Assembly (NCBI GenBank): GCA_028023455.1
Contig: JAQFVV010006275.1
Location: 870,001-934,000 of the forward strand
DNA length: 64,000 nt
Origin: Epiperipatus broadwayi
Taxonomy: Eukaryota; Onychophora; Udeonychophora; Euonychophora; Peripatidae
Direction: 5' to 3'
Below are positions 11,961 to 22,439 of this stretch, one piece after another. A program made the position numbers and the translations under genes. Within the stretch, counting starts at the first letter, position 1. The number at the start of each line of letters is the position of its first letter. Below the pieces are notes generated by a model. The model was not told the DNA's origin, did not search any database, and saw only the letters and a program-made list of their open reading frames with translations.

Positions 11961-12660
11961 ATATTATTGATCTTATATTACAAACAAAATGTATTTACCT
12001 TTTCTGATATTTATTTAAATATTTAGACGTATATAAGATGCTAGGTAAAGTATAGAAATAAGCAAATAATGTTGGTTTTTCATCTACTCTTTTGCCATGA
12101 TTATATTTAAAAGATAGTATATTCACACATTTCTTGTTAATCAAATGATTCTTGTAATTTTCTTCTTACATCCTTCTGTATTTTTGGAATGTGCTAATAC
12201 ATTTGTGTTGAGATAGAGTTTTCTTACAAAATGTTTAAAAATATCTGTATACCTGATAAGGTCATAGATCGTAAATAAACGTTTTTAAGAACTCTTTCAT
12301 CAACTGTAAAATCTTCATCTCTCATTTTTCTACCAATTCCCCTCCCCCTCAATATGGGGGGGGGGGACATTTTCTTATCTCATTATTTAATTTTTAGTTT
12401 TGCTTTAAAAAACTAAAGTATTTTGTTTTGTACTGTGTGAAAGTGTATTAATGCTAAAAATAGAAATTACTAATAGTTAGATTGGTAGTAAATGATTTTG
12501 TTTATTATTGGTTGTTTGATATCTATAATTTGTTTTTAATTGCATTTGTTTGATGGGAATAATTTGAAAGAACAAATATTAGTCAGTATTATAGATTATC
12601 TTTATTAAAATAGTTGGAATTTCCTTTAATGATTTTTGCCAGTTCTCTATTCACTAATAT
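11961..12660. other. AT-rich non-coding with C-run/G-run hairpin
   Basis: A C-rich tract (12341-12350) is followed a few bases later by an 11-base G-run (12357-12367), able to form a short very stable hairpin. Nothing else supported. Confidence 0.5.
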
Positions 12661-12735
12661 CAGGGCTGCAACAAATGGTTGTGCAAGTTGTGTGGGGTAC
12701 AAAGATGGTTTATCAATGAGGGTGCAAAATTGCAC

Positions 12736-13180
12736 TGATAATTAATACAATTTATATGTAAATGAAAATGTTTAGATTTACAAATGACTCCATTGTTACA
12801 AATTACATTATGATTCAAAAATTCCTAGATTTATGATTACTTTTTTTATTTAAATTGTTCATATTAAATATTATACATTCTACCCTTGAGTTACATCAAA
12901 CAGATGGGTATCATTTTATTGCAATAAGTAATAAAATATATATGCAAATGAAAATGTTTAGATTTCTGAATCACTTCATTATTAGAAACATGTTCTGATT
13001 GCAAATATTTTTTATTTAAATATGAGATTATTTTTTTACTTAGATTTGTGACAATTGTTTGGAATATACTTGATATTATATTGTCTATTGTTGCACTAAA
13101 CCGAATAGACCTGCACCATTTTGTTGTTATAATTAATAAAATTTATATGTAAATGAAAATGTTTAGATTTCTTAATTATT
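12736..13180 (+). repeat. Degenerate ~210-bp tandem repeat, three partial units
   Basis: The block TATGTAAATGAAAATGTTTA with a following GATTT recurs near 12755, 12940 and 13148, each followed by a similar AT-rich stretch with ATTACATTATGATT-like or TTATTAGAAACAT segments. Old amplification with no coding content. Confidence 0.5.
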
Positions 13181-13260
13181 TTTATTAAAACATCCTAATT
13201 TATAATAAATAACACATTGCTATTAATAATTCATTTAAATATAGACTTATTTAAAATATT

Positions 13261-13503
13261 ACCTCATAATAATTATGCATAGTAAACAATTTAATTTATA
13301 CAAACTCTCTTGTGTGTTCTGTATGGATGTAGAGTTAGAGTATCATACCCTGAAACATGGGGTTTGGAATTTAAACATTACCTCATAATAATTATGTATA
13401 ATAAGAAATTTGGTTTATCAGTTATATTTTATAAACTCTGTTGTGTGTTCCATATGGGTGTAGAGTTAGAGTATCAGAACCTGAAGCATAGGGTTTGGGA
13501 TTT
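13261..13503 (+). repeat. Tandem duplication, two ~120-bp units
   Basis: The first unit (13261-13379) begins ACCTCATAATAATTATG and contains GTAGAGTTAGAGTATCA. The second (13380-13503) repeats both in the same order with about 80-85 percent identity. The open frame spanning both is a by-product. Confidence 0.65.
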
Positions 13504-13987
13504 GATTTTGGTGCAGTCTCATACTTTTTTAATATCAGTATTATCTTTTTTTTAATACTCATATTTTTTTAATATTGATATAATTTTTTTCCATGTTTTA
13601 CTAATATGCTTTTCATTGGATTTGGACTGTCATGGAATTTGTTATTTACATAAAATACTTAATTGATCCATAAAATTATCAAAAAAAAGAATTAGTGAAA
13701 AAATATTTTTTTATAGATTTTGCATGTATTTCATTAAAACAATATTATTGTTTAATGCCCCACTGTTTGATTGTAACAACTGTATAACATGACTTGTAAC
13801 AACTCTATTGAAAAAGTACCTACAATATTCTTTATCTATTCTAGTGGAAGAAATCAATTATTGATTTTTTATATATAATTATAATAGACAGGGTATGAGC
13901 ACAGACTTTCACATGACCCACCACTCTCCACACTATCTCATAACACTGATACACTTGAACACACATATGTTGAAAAGATAAATAATC

Positions 13988-14031
13988 ACCAATATACGTA
14001 TTTCATGCTAAACCAGCAATCATCAGTTGGT
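13988..14031 (-). ncRNA. Hammerhead ribozyme, family B, array unit 1
   Basis: 44 nt: stem I ACCAA/TTGGT, CTGATGA, stem II TGCT/AGCA with a U-U mismatch at its base and loop GGTTT, GAAA, perfectly palindromic stem III ATACGTAT, cleavage residue A. The second helix TAATC/GATTA of stem I is present outside the given span. Confidence 0.85.
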
Positions 14032-14459
14032 CCAGATTACCATCTCCACACATATATGCTACAAGTGCTCAGACATATATTAAGATAGCAAACCCTCCTA
14101 CTTTAATGGACAGGCTTCAATCTAATCCACACTCCAACTCTTCAACCGTCCATCCAATTGAAAATCTGATGATGGAACGCTCAAAGGCCACCCTGAGGCC
14201 GAGATTATTGTCACGCCCATGTTGACCTAAAGTCAATCTGACCCCTCATGTACAGGACATAATCCATTAAATACAGATACAAGGGATAGGCAGACATCTC
14301 TAATATGTAATAGCTGAAATACACAGGCTTATATATATACCTGCGTCTATATGTGTAATAGACAGGGTATGAGCACAGATTTTCACATGACCCACCACTC
14401 TCCACACTATCTCATAACACTGATACACTTGAACACACATGTTGAAAAGATAAATAATC

Positions 14460-14503
14460 ACCAATATACGTATTTCATGCTAAACCAGCAATCATCAGTT
14501 GGT
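14460..14503 (-). ncRNA. Hammerhead ribozyme, family B, array unit 2
   Basis: Identical in core and stems to the unit 1 ribozyme, 472 bp away. Confidence 0.85.
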
Positions 14504-14927
14504 CCAGATTACCATCTCCACACATATATGCTACAAGTGCTCAGACATATATTAAGATAGCAAACCCTCCTACTTTAATGGACAGGCTTCAATCTAATCC
14601 ACACTCCAACTCTTCAACCGTCCATCCAATTGAAAATCTGATGATGGAATGCTCAAAGGCCACCCTGAGGCCGAGATTATTGTCACGCCCATGTTGACCT
14701 AAAGTCAATCTGACCCCTCATGTACAGGACATAATCCATTAAATACATATACAAGGGATAGGCAGACATCTCTAATATGTAATAGCTGAAATACACAGGC
14801 TTATATATACCTGCGTCTATATATGTAATAGGGTATGAGCACAGACTTTCACATGACCCACCACTCTCCACACTATCTCATAACACTGATACACTTGAAC
14901 ACACATATGTTGAAAAGATAAATAATC

Positions 14928-14971
14928 ACCAATATACGTATTTCATGCTAAACCAGCAATCATCAGTTGGT
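14928..14971 (-). ncRNA. Hammerhead ribozyme, family B, array unit 3
   Basis: Identical core and stems. Spacing from unit 2 is 468 bp because a small deletion (ACAG lost near 14828, between AATAG and GGTATG) lies between them. Confidence 0.85.
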
Positions 14972-15399
14972 CCAGATTACCATCTCCACACATATATGCT
15001 ACAAGTGCTCAGACATATATTAAGATAGCAAACCCTCCTACTTTAATGGACAGGCTTTAATCTAATCCACACTCCAACTCTTCAACCGTCCATCCAATTG
15101 AAAATCTGATGATGGAACGCTCAAAGGCCACCCTGAGGCCGAGATTATTGTCACGCCCATGTTGACCTAAAGTCAATCTGACCCCTCATGTACAGGACAT
15201 AATCCATTAAATACATATACAAGGGATAGGCAGACATCTCTAATATGTAATAGCTGAAATACACAGGCTTATATATACCTGCGTCTATATATGTAATAGA
15301 CAGGGTATGAGCACAGACTTTCACATGACCCACCACTCTCCACACTATCTCATAACACTGATACACTTGAACACACATATGTTGAAAAGATAAATAATC

Positions 15400-15443
15400 A
15401 CCAATATACGTATTTCATGCTAAACCAGCAATCATCAGTTGGT
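15400..15443 (-). ncRNA. Hammerhead ribozyme, family B, array unit 4
   Basis: Identical core and stems, 472 bp from unit 3. Confidence 0.85.
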
Positions 15444-15871
15444 CCAGATTACCATCTCCACACATATATGCTACAAGTGCTCAGACATATATTAAGATAG
15501 CAAACCCTCCTACTTTAATGGACAGGCTTCAATCTAATCCACACTCCAACTCTTCAACCGTCCATCCAATTGAAAATCTGATGATGGAACGCTCAAAGGC
15601 CACCCTGAGGCCGAGATTATTGTCACGCCCATGTTGACCTAAAGTCAATCTGACCCCTCATGTACAGGACATAATCCATTAAATACATATACAAGGGATA
15701 GGCAGACATCTCTAATATGTAATAGCTGAAATACACAGGCTTATATATACCTGCGTCTATATATGTAATAGACAGGGTATGAGCACAGACTTTCACATGA
15801 CCCACCACTCTCCACACTATCTCATAACACTGATACACTTGAACACACATATGTTGAAAAGATAAATAATC

Positions 15872-15915
15872 ACCAATATACGTATTTCATGCTAAACCAG
15901 CAATCATCAGTTGGT
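15872..15915 (-). ncRNA. Hammerhead ribozyme, family B, array unit 5
   Basis: Identical core and stems. It lies only 42 bp from the orientation switch at 15957/15958 and faces the first plus-strand ribozyme. Confidence 0.85.
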
Positions 15916-15961
15916 CCAGATTACCATCTCCACACATATATGCTACAAGTGCTCAGACTGG

Positions 15962-16005
15962 ACCAACTGATGATTGCTGGTTTAGCATGAAATACGTATA
16001 TTGGT
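15962..16005 (+). ncRNA. Hammerhead ribozyme, family B, first inverted unit
   Basis: Plus-strand copy. ACCAA 15962-15966, CTGATGA 15967-15973, GAAA 15989-15992, palindromic stem III 15992-15999, predicted cleavage after A16000, TTGGT 16001-16005. The orientation switch removed the 5' part of the second stem I helix, so this copy has only the 5-bp stem I. Confidence 0.82.
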
Positions 16006-16433
16006 GATTATTTATCTTTTCAACATATGTGTGTTCAAGTGTATCAGTGTTATGAGATAGTGTGGAGAGTGGTGGGTCATGTGAAAGTCTGTGCTCATAC
16101 CCTGTCTATTACATATATAGACGCAGGTATATATAAGCCAGTGTATTTCAGCTATTACATATTAGAGATGTCTGCCTATCCCTTGTATATGTATTTAATG
16201 GATTATGTCCTGTACATGAGGGGTCAGATTGACTTTAGGTCAACATGGGTGTGACAATAATCTCGGCCTCAGGGTGGCCTTTGAGCATTCCATCATCAGA
16301 TTTTCAATTGGATGGACGGTTGAAGAGTTGGAGTGTGGATTAGATTGAAGCCTGTCCATTAAAGTAGGAGGGTTTGCTATCTTAATATATGTCTGAGCAC
16401 TTGTAGCATATATGTGTGGAGATGGTAATCTGG

Positions 16434-16477
16434 ACCAACTGATGATTGCTGGTTTAGCATGAAATACGTATATTGGT
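16434..16477 (+). ncRNA. Hammerhead ribozyme, family B, second inverted unit
   Basis: 472 bp from the previous plus-strand copy with all elements, including the TAATC/GATTA extension of stem I. Confidence 0.85.
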
Positions 16478-16640
16478 GATTATTTATCTTTTCAACATAT
16501 GTGTGTTCAAGTGTATCAGTGTTATGAGATAGTGTGGAGAGTGGTGGGTCATGTGAAAGTCTGTGCTCATACCCTGTCTATTACATATATAGACGCAGGT
16601 ATATATAAGCCTGTGTATTTCAGCTATATATAATTATAAT

Positions 16641-17690
16641 CTATTATTAAACAAAAGAAAGTGCAAGGCATGGTATAATGGGTTCTGAATAATTTATTGA
16701 ATGAACAATGTAAATTTGAAAATTTGTTTTCTTAAGTAACTGTAATGTAAATCCTTGAGATCTCTCAATACAAGAGTATATAATATGAAGTTTTTATACT
16801 GAAAGAATAAGTATACATAAAATTAAATTATGAAGTAGTGTAAGTATTCTATTATTGAACAAATATTTGAGAAGCTAATTTTGTTAATAGAAAACATAAG
16901 GTATACCTGAGAGATTCCAAATGAAACAAAGTGAAGAACAAGAAGTGTTTTAACTAATTAGTATGTTGGTTAGAATCAACCTAGTTAAAGCTTTATCACA
17001 TTGTGGCCACCAAAATCAGAAGAGCTATTGTGTAAATAAAAAGATAAAGGTATAAATAATTATTTTAATTTTCTACTGTGCCTTTTATCAAATAAAATTA
17101 TGTAGAGTTCATTTTGTTTTAATTAACTAATTTTATTTCATGGGTGGAGGGAATCTTTTTCAGATGATAAAAAAACATTTAGATATTTAAAAATAAAAAA
17201 TTATCTTAGTTGCAATTATAGATATATTAAAATTGCACAAATAATGTATAAATAATTGCTTATTTATTATAAATATGATTTTGAAACTATTTGAAAAACA
17301 AAATAAAATACATATAATGCAAGAAAATATATTTTATTTTCTTCAAAGTTTTATTGTGAACCCATTAATGACATCATCCTATATATATATATTTGTGAAA
17401 TGTGATTCAATACATAAAATTGCTAATAAAGAGAAACATTTTTGACTTCTGCTAACTTCACATTAAATAGAACATTGTGAAATATTTAGATATACAATGT
17501 AACTGAAAAATCTGCCTTACCATGTAATCAGTACTTTTACAGTTGTATTTCTTCACTTATGATATTCTTTGTATAGCCTACGAATTACAGAGTTTTGGTT
17601 TTTTTTAAAAAAAGGAAACATAGTTTCATTTAGCATGTGATAAAATGTTTTATTTTTCGATTGATACAAAAGACTTAGATCATGCAGACC
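16641..17690. other. AT-rich non-coding
   Basis: No supported feature. Confidence 0.6.
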
Positions 17691-17822
17691 TGATGTCTTG
17701 ATAAATTTGAGATTTTGTGCCATCGCATCACCCTCGGGCCAACTCTGTTCATGGGACTAGGGGTGCGAAAATTTAGCTTCCACAAAGGTGCCTCTTACTA
17801 ATGCAACAGCCCTGAATAGTAT

Positions 17823-18740
17823 GACAGAAATTGTAGTTTTATCAAAAAATGTTATTAGTTCCATAATTCTTGTTAATTGGCAGACATTTTTCTTTCACAC
17901 ATGTACACTATTTACATATAACAATAACTAAAAACCTTTATATATGATGCTAAAATTTGCTAAACTTTATTAGCAATTTTTAAAATATTCATTGCAAATA
18001 ACTTATAAATGTCATTGCTTACATTTTGAATTACTAAATTAATATTAGAATGCTTTAGATTATTCACCATCAAATCTCAAATACTCTGCTAATTCAAATT
18101 GTTCTTAAATTGATAGTTTGCCTTTTTTATTATATGTATTGTACTATCGAGATACATAACCTGACTGCGTTATTATATATAAGATTTAATAATCATTGAA
18201 ATGCCTAGTCGATATCTTGCTTAATTTTCATGTCATCATACGATAATAATATCTCTTTTTTATTAATAATTATAAACAGAAATGTAGAAGATAATCTAAT
18301 ATGATTTCTTATCCTTTTCAAAGAATCATGTGTAATTTATTTTAATATTTTTAAAATATCACTCGATTTTAGTGAAAATAAATTTCACTTTAATAAAGAT
18401 TAAAGTGGCATTTCACTTTCAATGATAAAAAAAATCATAGTTCAAATCTATTTTATAAAATTATCTTTCTTTTACATATACATATTTCAATAGGACACAA
18501 ATAAATAAATAAAGAATATATTACATTTAGATGTGTGTGAATTTATTTGTATATATGTATAAGTGATATTAAAATAAATTTAATTGTAACAATAATTGCT
18601 ACTGCGTTGAACATTATGTTGCTAGGAAACAGAAAAGAGATACGAGGGAGGTCGTTAAAAGAAAAACTCTTGTGCTTCACTCTTTTTGAAGTGTGTTCTT
18701 TTCATATATAAATATTGCTTATTTCGAAAAGTTTTGTTTC
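17823..18740. other. AT-rich non-coding
   Basis: No supported feature. Confidence 0.6.
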
Positions 18741-18755
18741 AATAAAAACTTCCCT

Positions 18756-18867
18756 AGTCAAGTGTTGTTAGCCGGGAGATCAGCACAGCCACCTTGCTAG
18801 CACGCAGTTGGTTGCAGATGGTTATTGCAGGTTCACCTCCCAGCCGATGCTATGACATATGGAAAAA
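18756..18867 (+). mobile_element. Short tRNA-related SINE with target duplication
   Basis: A GC-rich 112-bp insert flanked by AATAAAAACTTCCCT on the left (18741-18755) and the same with one extra A on the right (18868-18883). It contains TAGCACGCAGTTGG, like an A box with one extra base, and 30 bp later GGTTCACCTCCC, a good B box. This is the internal RNA polymerase III promoter layout of tRNA-derived SINEs. An A-run follows the body. The cloverleaf is not complete, so a functional tRNA is excluded. Confidence 0.6.
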
Positions 18868-19096
18868 AATAAAAAACTTCCCTTGATATAAAGAGGAAAG
18901 AAGAGATGTATGTATTCAAGTCAATAAACATCACCTGATCACCATTTCTTATGCTTGCTAATGAGCTTGGATTGAAAATATTAAGGTATTTTCAATTTAA
19001 GACTCATGGTTTTGTAGTTAAGTAGAGATAAAAGGTGCCTGCTAGAGGGTTGCATTAGATCCTAAGATCTAGGTGCAGTGCTCTCAGATCCAAGGC

Positions 19097-19138
19097 TCCT
19101 CACTGATGAAGGCCACAACCCAGAAACTAGTCTGGGGA
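19097..19138 (+). ncRNA. Hammerhead ribozyme motif, family A, copy 1
   Basis: Stem I TCCTCA/TGGGGA (one G-U pair), core CTGATGA (19103-19109) and GAAA (19123-19126), palindromic stem III ACTAGT, predicted cleavage after C19132. Stem II is weak in this copy (GG/CC only), so activity may be low or stem-III dimerisation may be needed. Confidence 0.7.
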
Positions 19139-19480
19139 TATCGAATGATTAGACACTAGATGGGTATTTTATGCACAAGCCTTCTGGCATCCATTGATTA
19201 CTCTAGCTTACTGTGTGTGGCAATACATATAGTAAGTTTTACCTGTTTTAATGTATGTACTTATGAATATTTATATTAAAGGACAATATGAGATGACAAA
19301 CTAAAGGGAAAGTGAGCATCCATTCTAAAAGGCAAGTCTAAATTCAAATTAAGGCTTAATACCAATCAAAATACAATTAATACCACATTATAGAGAATTC
19401 ATTAAGTAGAGATAAAAGGTGCCTGCTAGAGGGTTGCATTAGATCCTAAGATCTAGGTGCAGTGCTCTCAGATCCAAGGC

Positions 19481-19522
19481 TCCTCACTGATGAAGGCCAC
19501 AACCCAGAAACTAGTCTGGGGA
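19481..19522 (+). ncRNA. Hammerhead ribozyme motif, family A, copy 2
   Basis: Exact repeat of the copy at 19097-19138, offset by 384 bp. Confidence 0.7.
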
Positions 19523-19787
19523 TATCGAATGATTAGACACTAGATGGGTATTTTATGCACAAGCCTTCTGGCATCCATTGATTACTCTAGCTTACTGTGT
19601 GTGGCAATACATATAGTAAGTTTTACCTGTTTTAATGTATGTACTTATGAATATTTATATTAAAGGACAATATGAGATGACAAACTAAAGGGAAAGTGAG
19701 CATCCATTCTAAAAGGCAAGTCTAAATTCAAATTAAGGCTTAATACCAATCAAAATACAATTAATACCACATTATAGAGAATTCATT

Positions 19788-21180
19788 CACTTTCATCGGG
19801 AATTATGAATATACGATTTAAATTTGAGTAATATATATATATACATATGTGTCCATCTGAAATATAATTCGAGTACTCATGAATAATGGTGATAAAATCA
19901 TCAATGAAACAAAAATTATATTAGCGATTAAAATTGGATATTTTCTTATTGCAGAAAATCAAATCTTTATTTTTCTATACTTCTATTACTACACTTAGAT
20001 GATGCATATATTAGGATCGTATTATTACTTAGATCGTCAAAATCTTGTAATAAATCTGTGTAAGGCCTACGTATTTTCATTTTCCGTACCTGAGAATCAT
20101 ATTGCTTTATGGTGGTTCACATTGTATCATTCTAGAGATAAAATATGATGGGAAATTCTGATAAATACATTTGAGGGTAGCTCTGGTGTTCTATACATAC
20201 ATTGAGGAGAAACCCACACTATAGAACACTAGGTTATGATAACCAACTAAATTGGATTAAGGCACCAAATACTTGTGAACAAAATTTCATTAGTGATTAT
20301 TTATAAATGAATTTCAAACAGTGTTTGGATCATTAATCTTCCATAGATATGTAATAGTGCAGGAAATATTGAGTTTTAAAATACACATATATGTTATGAA
20401 TATTATGTATTTCATCAAGTTATCCAATTGTTCAACTCCACTTTTAAAATTTTATTATTTGTTTATTTAAAGGAATATTTAATGTATATATATTTAGTTA
20501 TGAATAAACGTTTTTAAATACATATACAATCAAAAGACAAGGATTACAATTATTCAAAATTGTAATATATTTTGGATAACTTATTTAGATTTTATATTAT
20601 TATAATTTTAAATCATAATAAGTTCTAACATTTCATAAATTTTATGTACTTGATAGATGAATCTAAATATAGATTTTTCTCTGGTAGTCAACTTATGTCT
20701 ATCTTTTAGCATCACAATAAGTTTTAACAGCTAGATAATTATTGTACATCGAATCTGTTCAAGGGTGTTTTATTAAGTTCATTTATGATTGATTATTATC
20801 TAATAATAATAAAATTTTATTCTAAGTTAAAAGTTATAAATCTTACTCATTTTAATTAATTAAGGGACATAAATAAATAAGACTCCACTGATGTATAGTT
20901 CGAATACTATTATTCTATATACATTTTAGATTATTAATAATCAAGCTGTTATCTTTTGAAATCTTATCACATTCCATCAGAGTTGGCATTCTTCTTATTT
21001 CATGTCCATTTTAGGATTGTAGAGGTATAGATTAGGGACTTTAGGAACCAGTTGATTAAAATCTTTCATTAAAGTCATTTTAACCTTATTAGATGTTGAT
21101 TTAATTTACACTTATTAGGATGTCTCTCTTTTGGGTATCATACCTATAATCTTTCCCATTTATATAGTTACAAGATATAT
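19788..21180. other. AT-rich non-coding
   Basis: No gene. A short perfect hairpin (TGTTCTATA / TATAGAACA) lies near 20189-20233. Confidence 0.55.
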
Positions 21181-21189
21181 ATATATATA

Positions 21190-21400
21190 AGTGTAATAAT
21201 GCTCAAGGCTAAATGAGGTTGCTCTGACAGCAGTTAGAAATTATTGATTGTTATTGATATTAGGATTGTTAAGTGTTGACTAGTTTGTAATGTCACTAGA
21301 GGGAGCTTACCAATAGCCCTGATCAAGTTTTAATTTATAATACAAGCTTAAAAGCAAGTTACACAATTTGTGTCTTGTTTTATTAATTATTATATATATA
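21190..21400 (+). repeat. Dispersed repeat inserted in a TA microsatellite
   Basis: About 200 bp of higher-complexity sequence with TA runs on both sides. The block GAGGTTGCTCTGACAGCAGTTAG is related to the reverse complement of the repeated segment at 36708-37231 (TTGCCTTGACAGCAGTTAG). Both sit in TA runs, so they probably belong to one family. No coding region or polymerase III boxes recognised. Confidence 0.45.
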
Positions 21401-22125
21401 TGGGGGAAGGTATTTACATGTGTGTTGATAAGCGAGACTGAAATAATATATCAAATATTGAAATTAAATATTTGGAGCAAAGTTATTATAAGAGTATTGC
21501 AATAATGTTTTTAGAAGATTGAAGTACAACAAAATAATAAAAATGTTAAATAAAATTAATTTTAAATAGAAACTACAGAACATAGTCCTCTCCAATAGCT
21601 ATTTCCTTTAGAAAAAGAGAATTGGAAGTTGTTATTCAGGTTTTAACAGTTTTTGATATCCTATTGCTGACCAATATAGAATGATAACTAATTGGATTAG
21701 CTATGAGCCAGCTATCTGAAAGAAACATTCTCAAATGGCTTCAAGACTGAAAATATTTTTAAATTTTATCTATTCTAAATTTGAACCCAGAGTTATAGTA
21801 AACGGATATGTCAATTACTATATTATAAGAACAATTTTTTTTTATTTCATCATTTAAAAAAAAAAAACATTTATTTCATAAACATCATTAGCAATTATAT
21901 TAATTTTAACAACTCTATAAACAATATTTTTTTAAAAAATAATAGTACTGAAAGTATGAAATGATATTTATGAAGTATTAATCTTCAAATACATACTATA
22001 AAAATCTTCTACAAATGAGACTTTCTAGAGTAATTTTTAATAAACTAGCAAATAATATCCTTTTTTATTATTATAATCTACTAATTGGATGAAAGGTGAG
22101 TCCATTTTCATTTGCTTTTTAAATC
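21401..22125. other. AT-rich non-coding
   Basis: No supported feature. Confidence 0.6.
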
Positions 22126-22439
22126 GGTACGTATGAGTTTTCAAGTAAACCAAGATGGCAGTCCATATTTTTGATAAATCTATGTTTGTGAGGGGGGAGG
22201 GACAAAATGTTTATAAAAAAAAAAAAAAAATACCTGCTAGGTAATGTGTTAATAATTTTTTTTTTTTTCTTACTGTTATTTTTAAAAAATCACTGGAAAA
22301 ATTAATTACAATATTTACAATTTATTTTCTTTTTATTTTAACAACAAACACATCTTTGGTAGATTATACATTCTCGAAACTGTGTATTTATCAAAAATAG
22401 GTATTGCCATCTTGGTTTATTTGAAAACTCTCAAGTACC
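22126..22439. mobile_element. MITE with ~80-bp inverted repeats
   Basis: The left arm GAGTTTTCAAGTAAACCAAG and the ATTTTTGATAAAT block have matching inverted partners at the right end, and the ends read GGTAC...GTACC. The flanking 8-mers TTTAAATC and TTAAAATC agree at 7 of 8 positions, which would suit a hAT-like superfamily, but the termini are not diagnostic. No coding content. Confidence 0.55.

Larger units (their letters stand above)
13886..16624. mobile_element. Retrozyme-like array of 472-bp hammerhead units
   Basis: Five hammerhead-bearing units (the fifth cut short at 15957) run head to tail with their ribozymes on the minus strand. From 15958 the orientation flips for about 1.4 units with ribozymes on the plus strand. 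The spacing between equivalent ribozymes is 472, 468, 472 and 472 bp on one side and 472 bp on the other. Units differ by only a few bases, so amplification is recent. The whole block is flanked by the exact 16-bp repeat TATATATAATTATAAT (13870-13885 and 16625-16640), indicating one insertion event. No protein is encoded: the repeated ~75-codon open frame exists only because units are near identical. Multimeric arrays, minimal type I hammerheads and target duplications of this size fit non-autonomous retrozymes. The inverted half is unusual. Confidence 0.85.
12661..17814. mobile_element. Possible hAT element bounded by CAGGGCTG ends
   Basis: CAGGGCTGCAAC starts at 12661 and its inverse (GCAACAGCCCTG) ends at 17814. 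The 8 bases outside each end match at 6 of 8 positions (ACTAATAT and AATAGTAT). This is the terminal form of hAT elements. The TIRs diverge beyond about 11 bases and no transposase is seen inside, so the pairing could be coincidental, or two separate relics. If real, the hammerhead array at 13886-16624 is nested within it. Confidence 0.3.
18930..19787 (+). mobile_element. Hammerhead family A element with 384-bp tandem dimer
   Basis: A 5' leader (from CACCTGATCACCATTT) shared with the element at 25600-26373 is followed by two head-to-tail copies of a 384-bp unit, 19020-19403 and 19404-19787, which appear identical by eye. Each unit starts AAGTAGAGATAAAAGG, contains the block GATCCTAAGATCTAGGTG and one plus-strand hammerhead, and ends GAGAATTCATT. 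No coding potential. Identity between units implies a very recent duplication, as expected from reverse transcription of a multimeric or circular RNA, though unequal crossing-over is the simple alternative. No clear flanking target duplication was found. Confidence 0.75.

Noticed and set aside
14211-16254. Repeated ~62-75 codon open frames in the 472-bp array units
   Set aside because: They recur only because units are near identical, they run through the ribozyme flank and repeat ends, they appear on whichever strand the unit faces, and the old family copies do not keep them open.
17700-17814. GC-rich patch considered as an exon
   Set aside because: It ends in CAGCCCTG like a hAT terminus and has no splice-site structure; treated as a transposon end.
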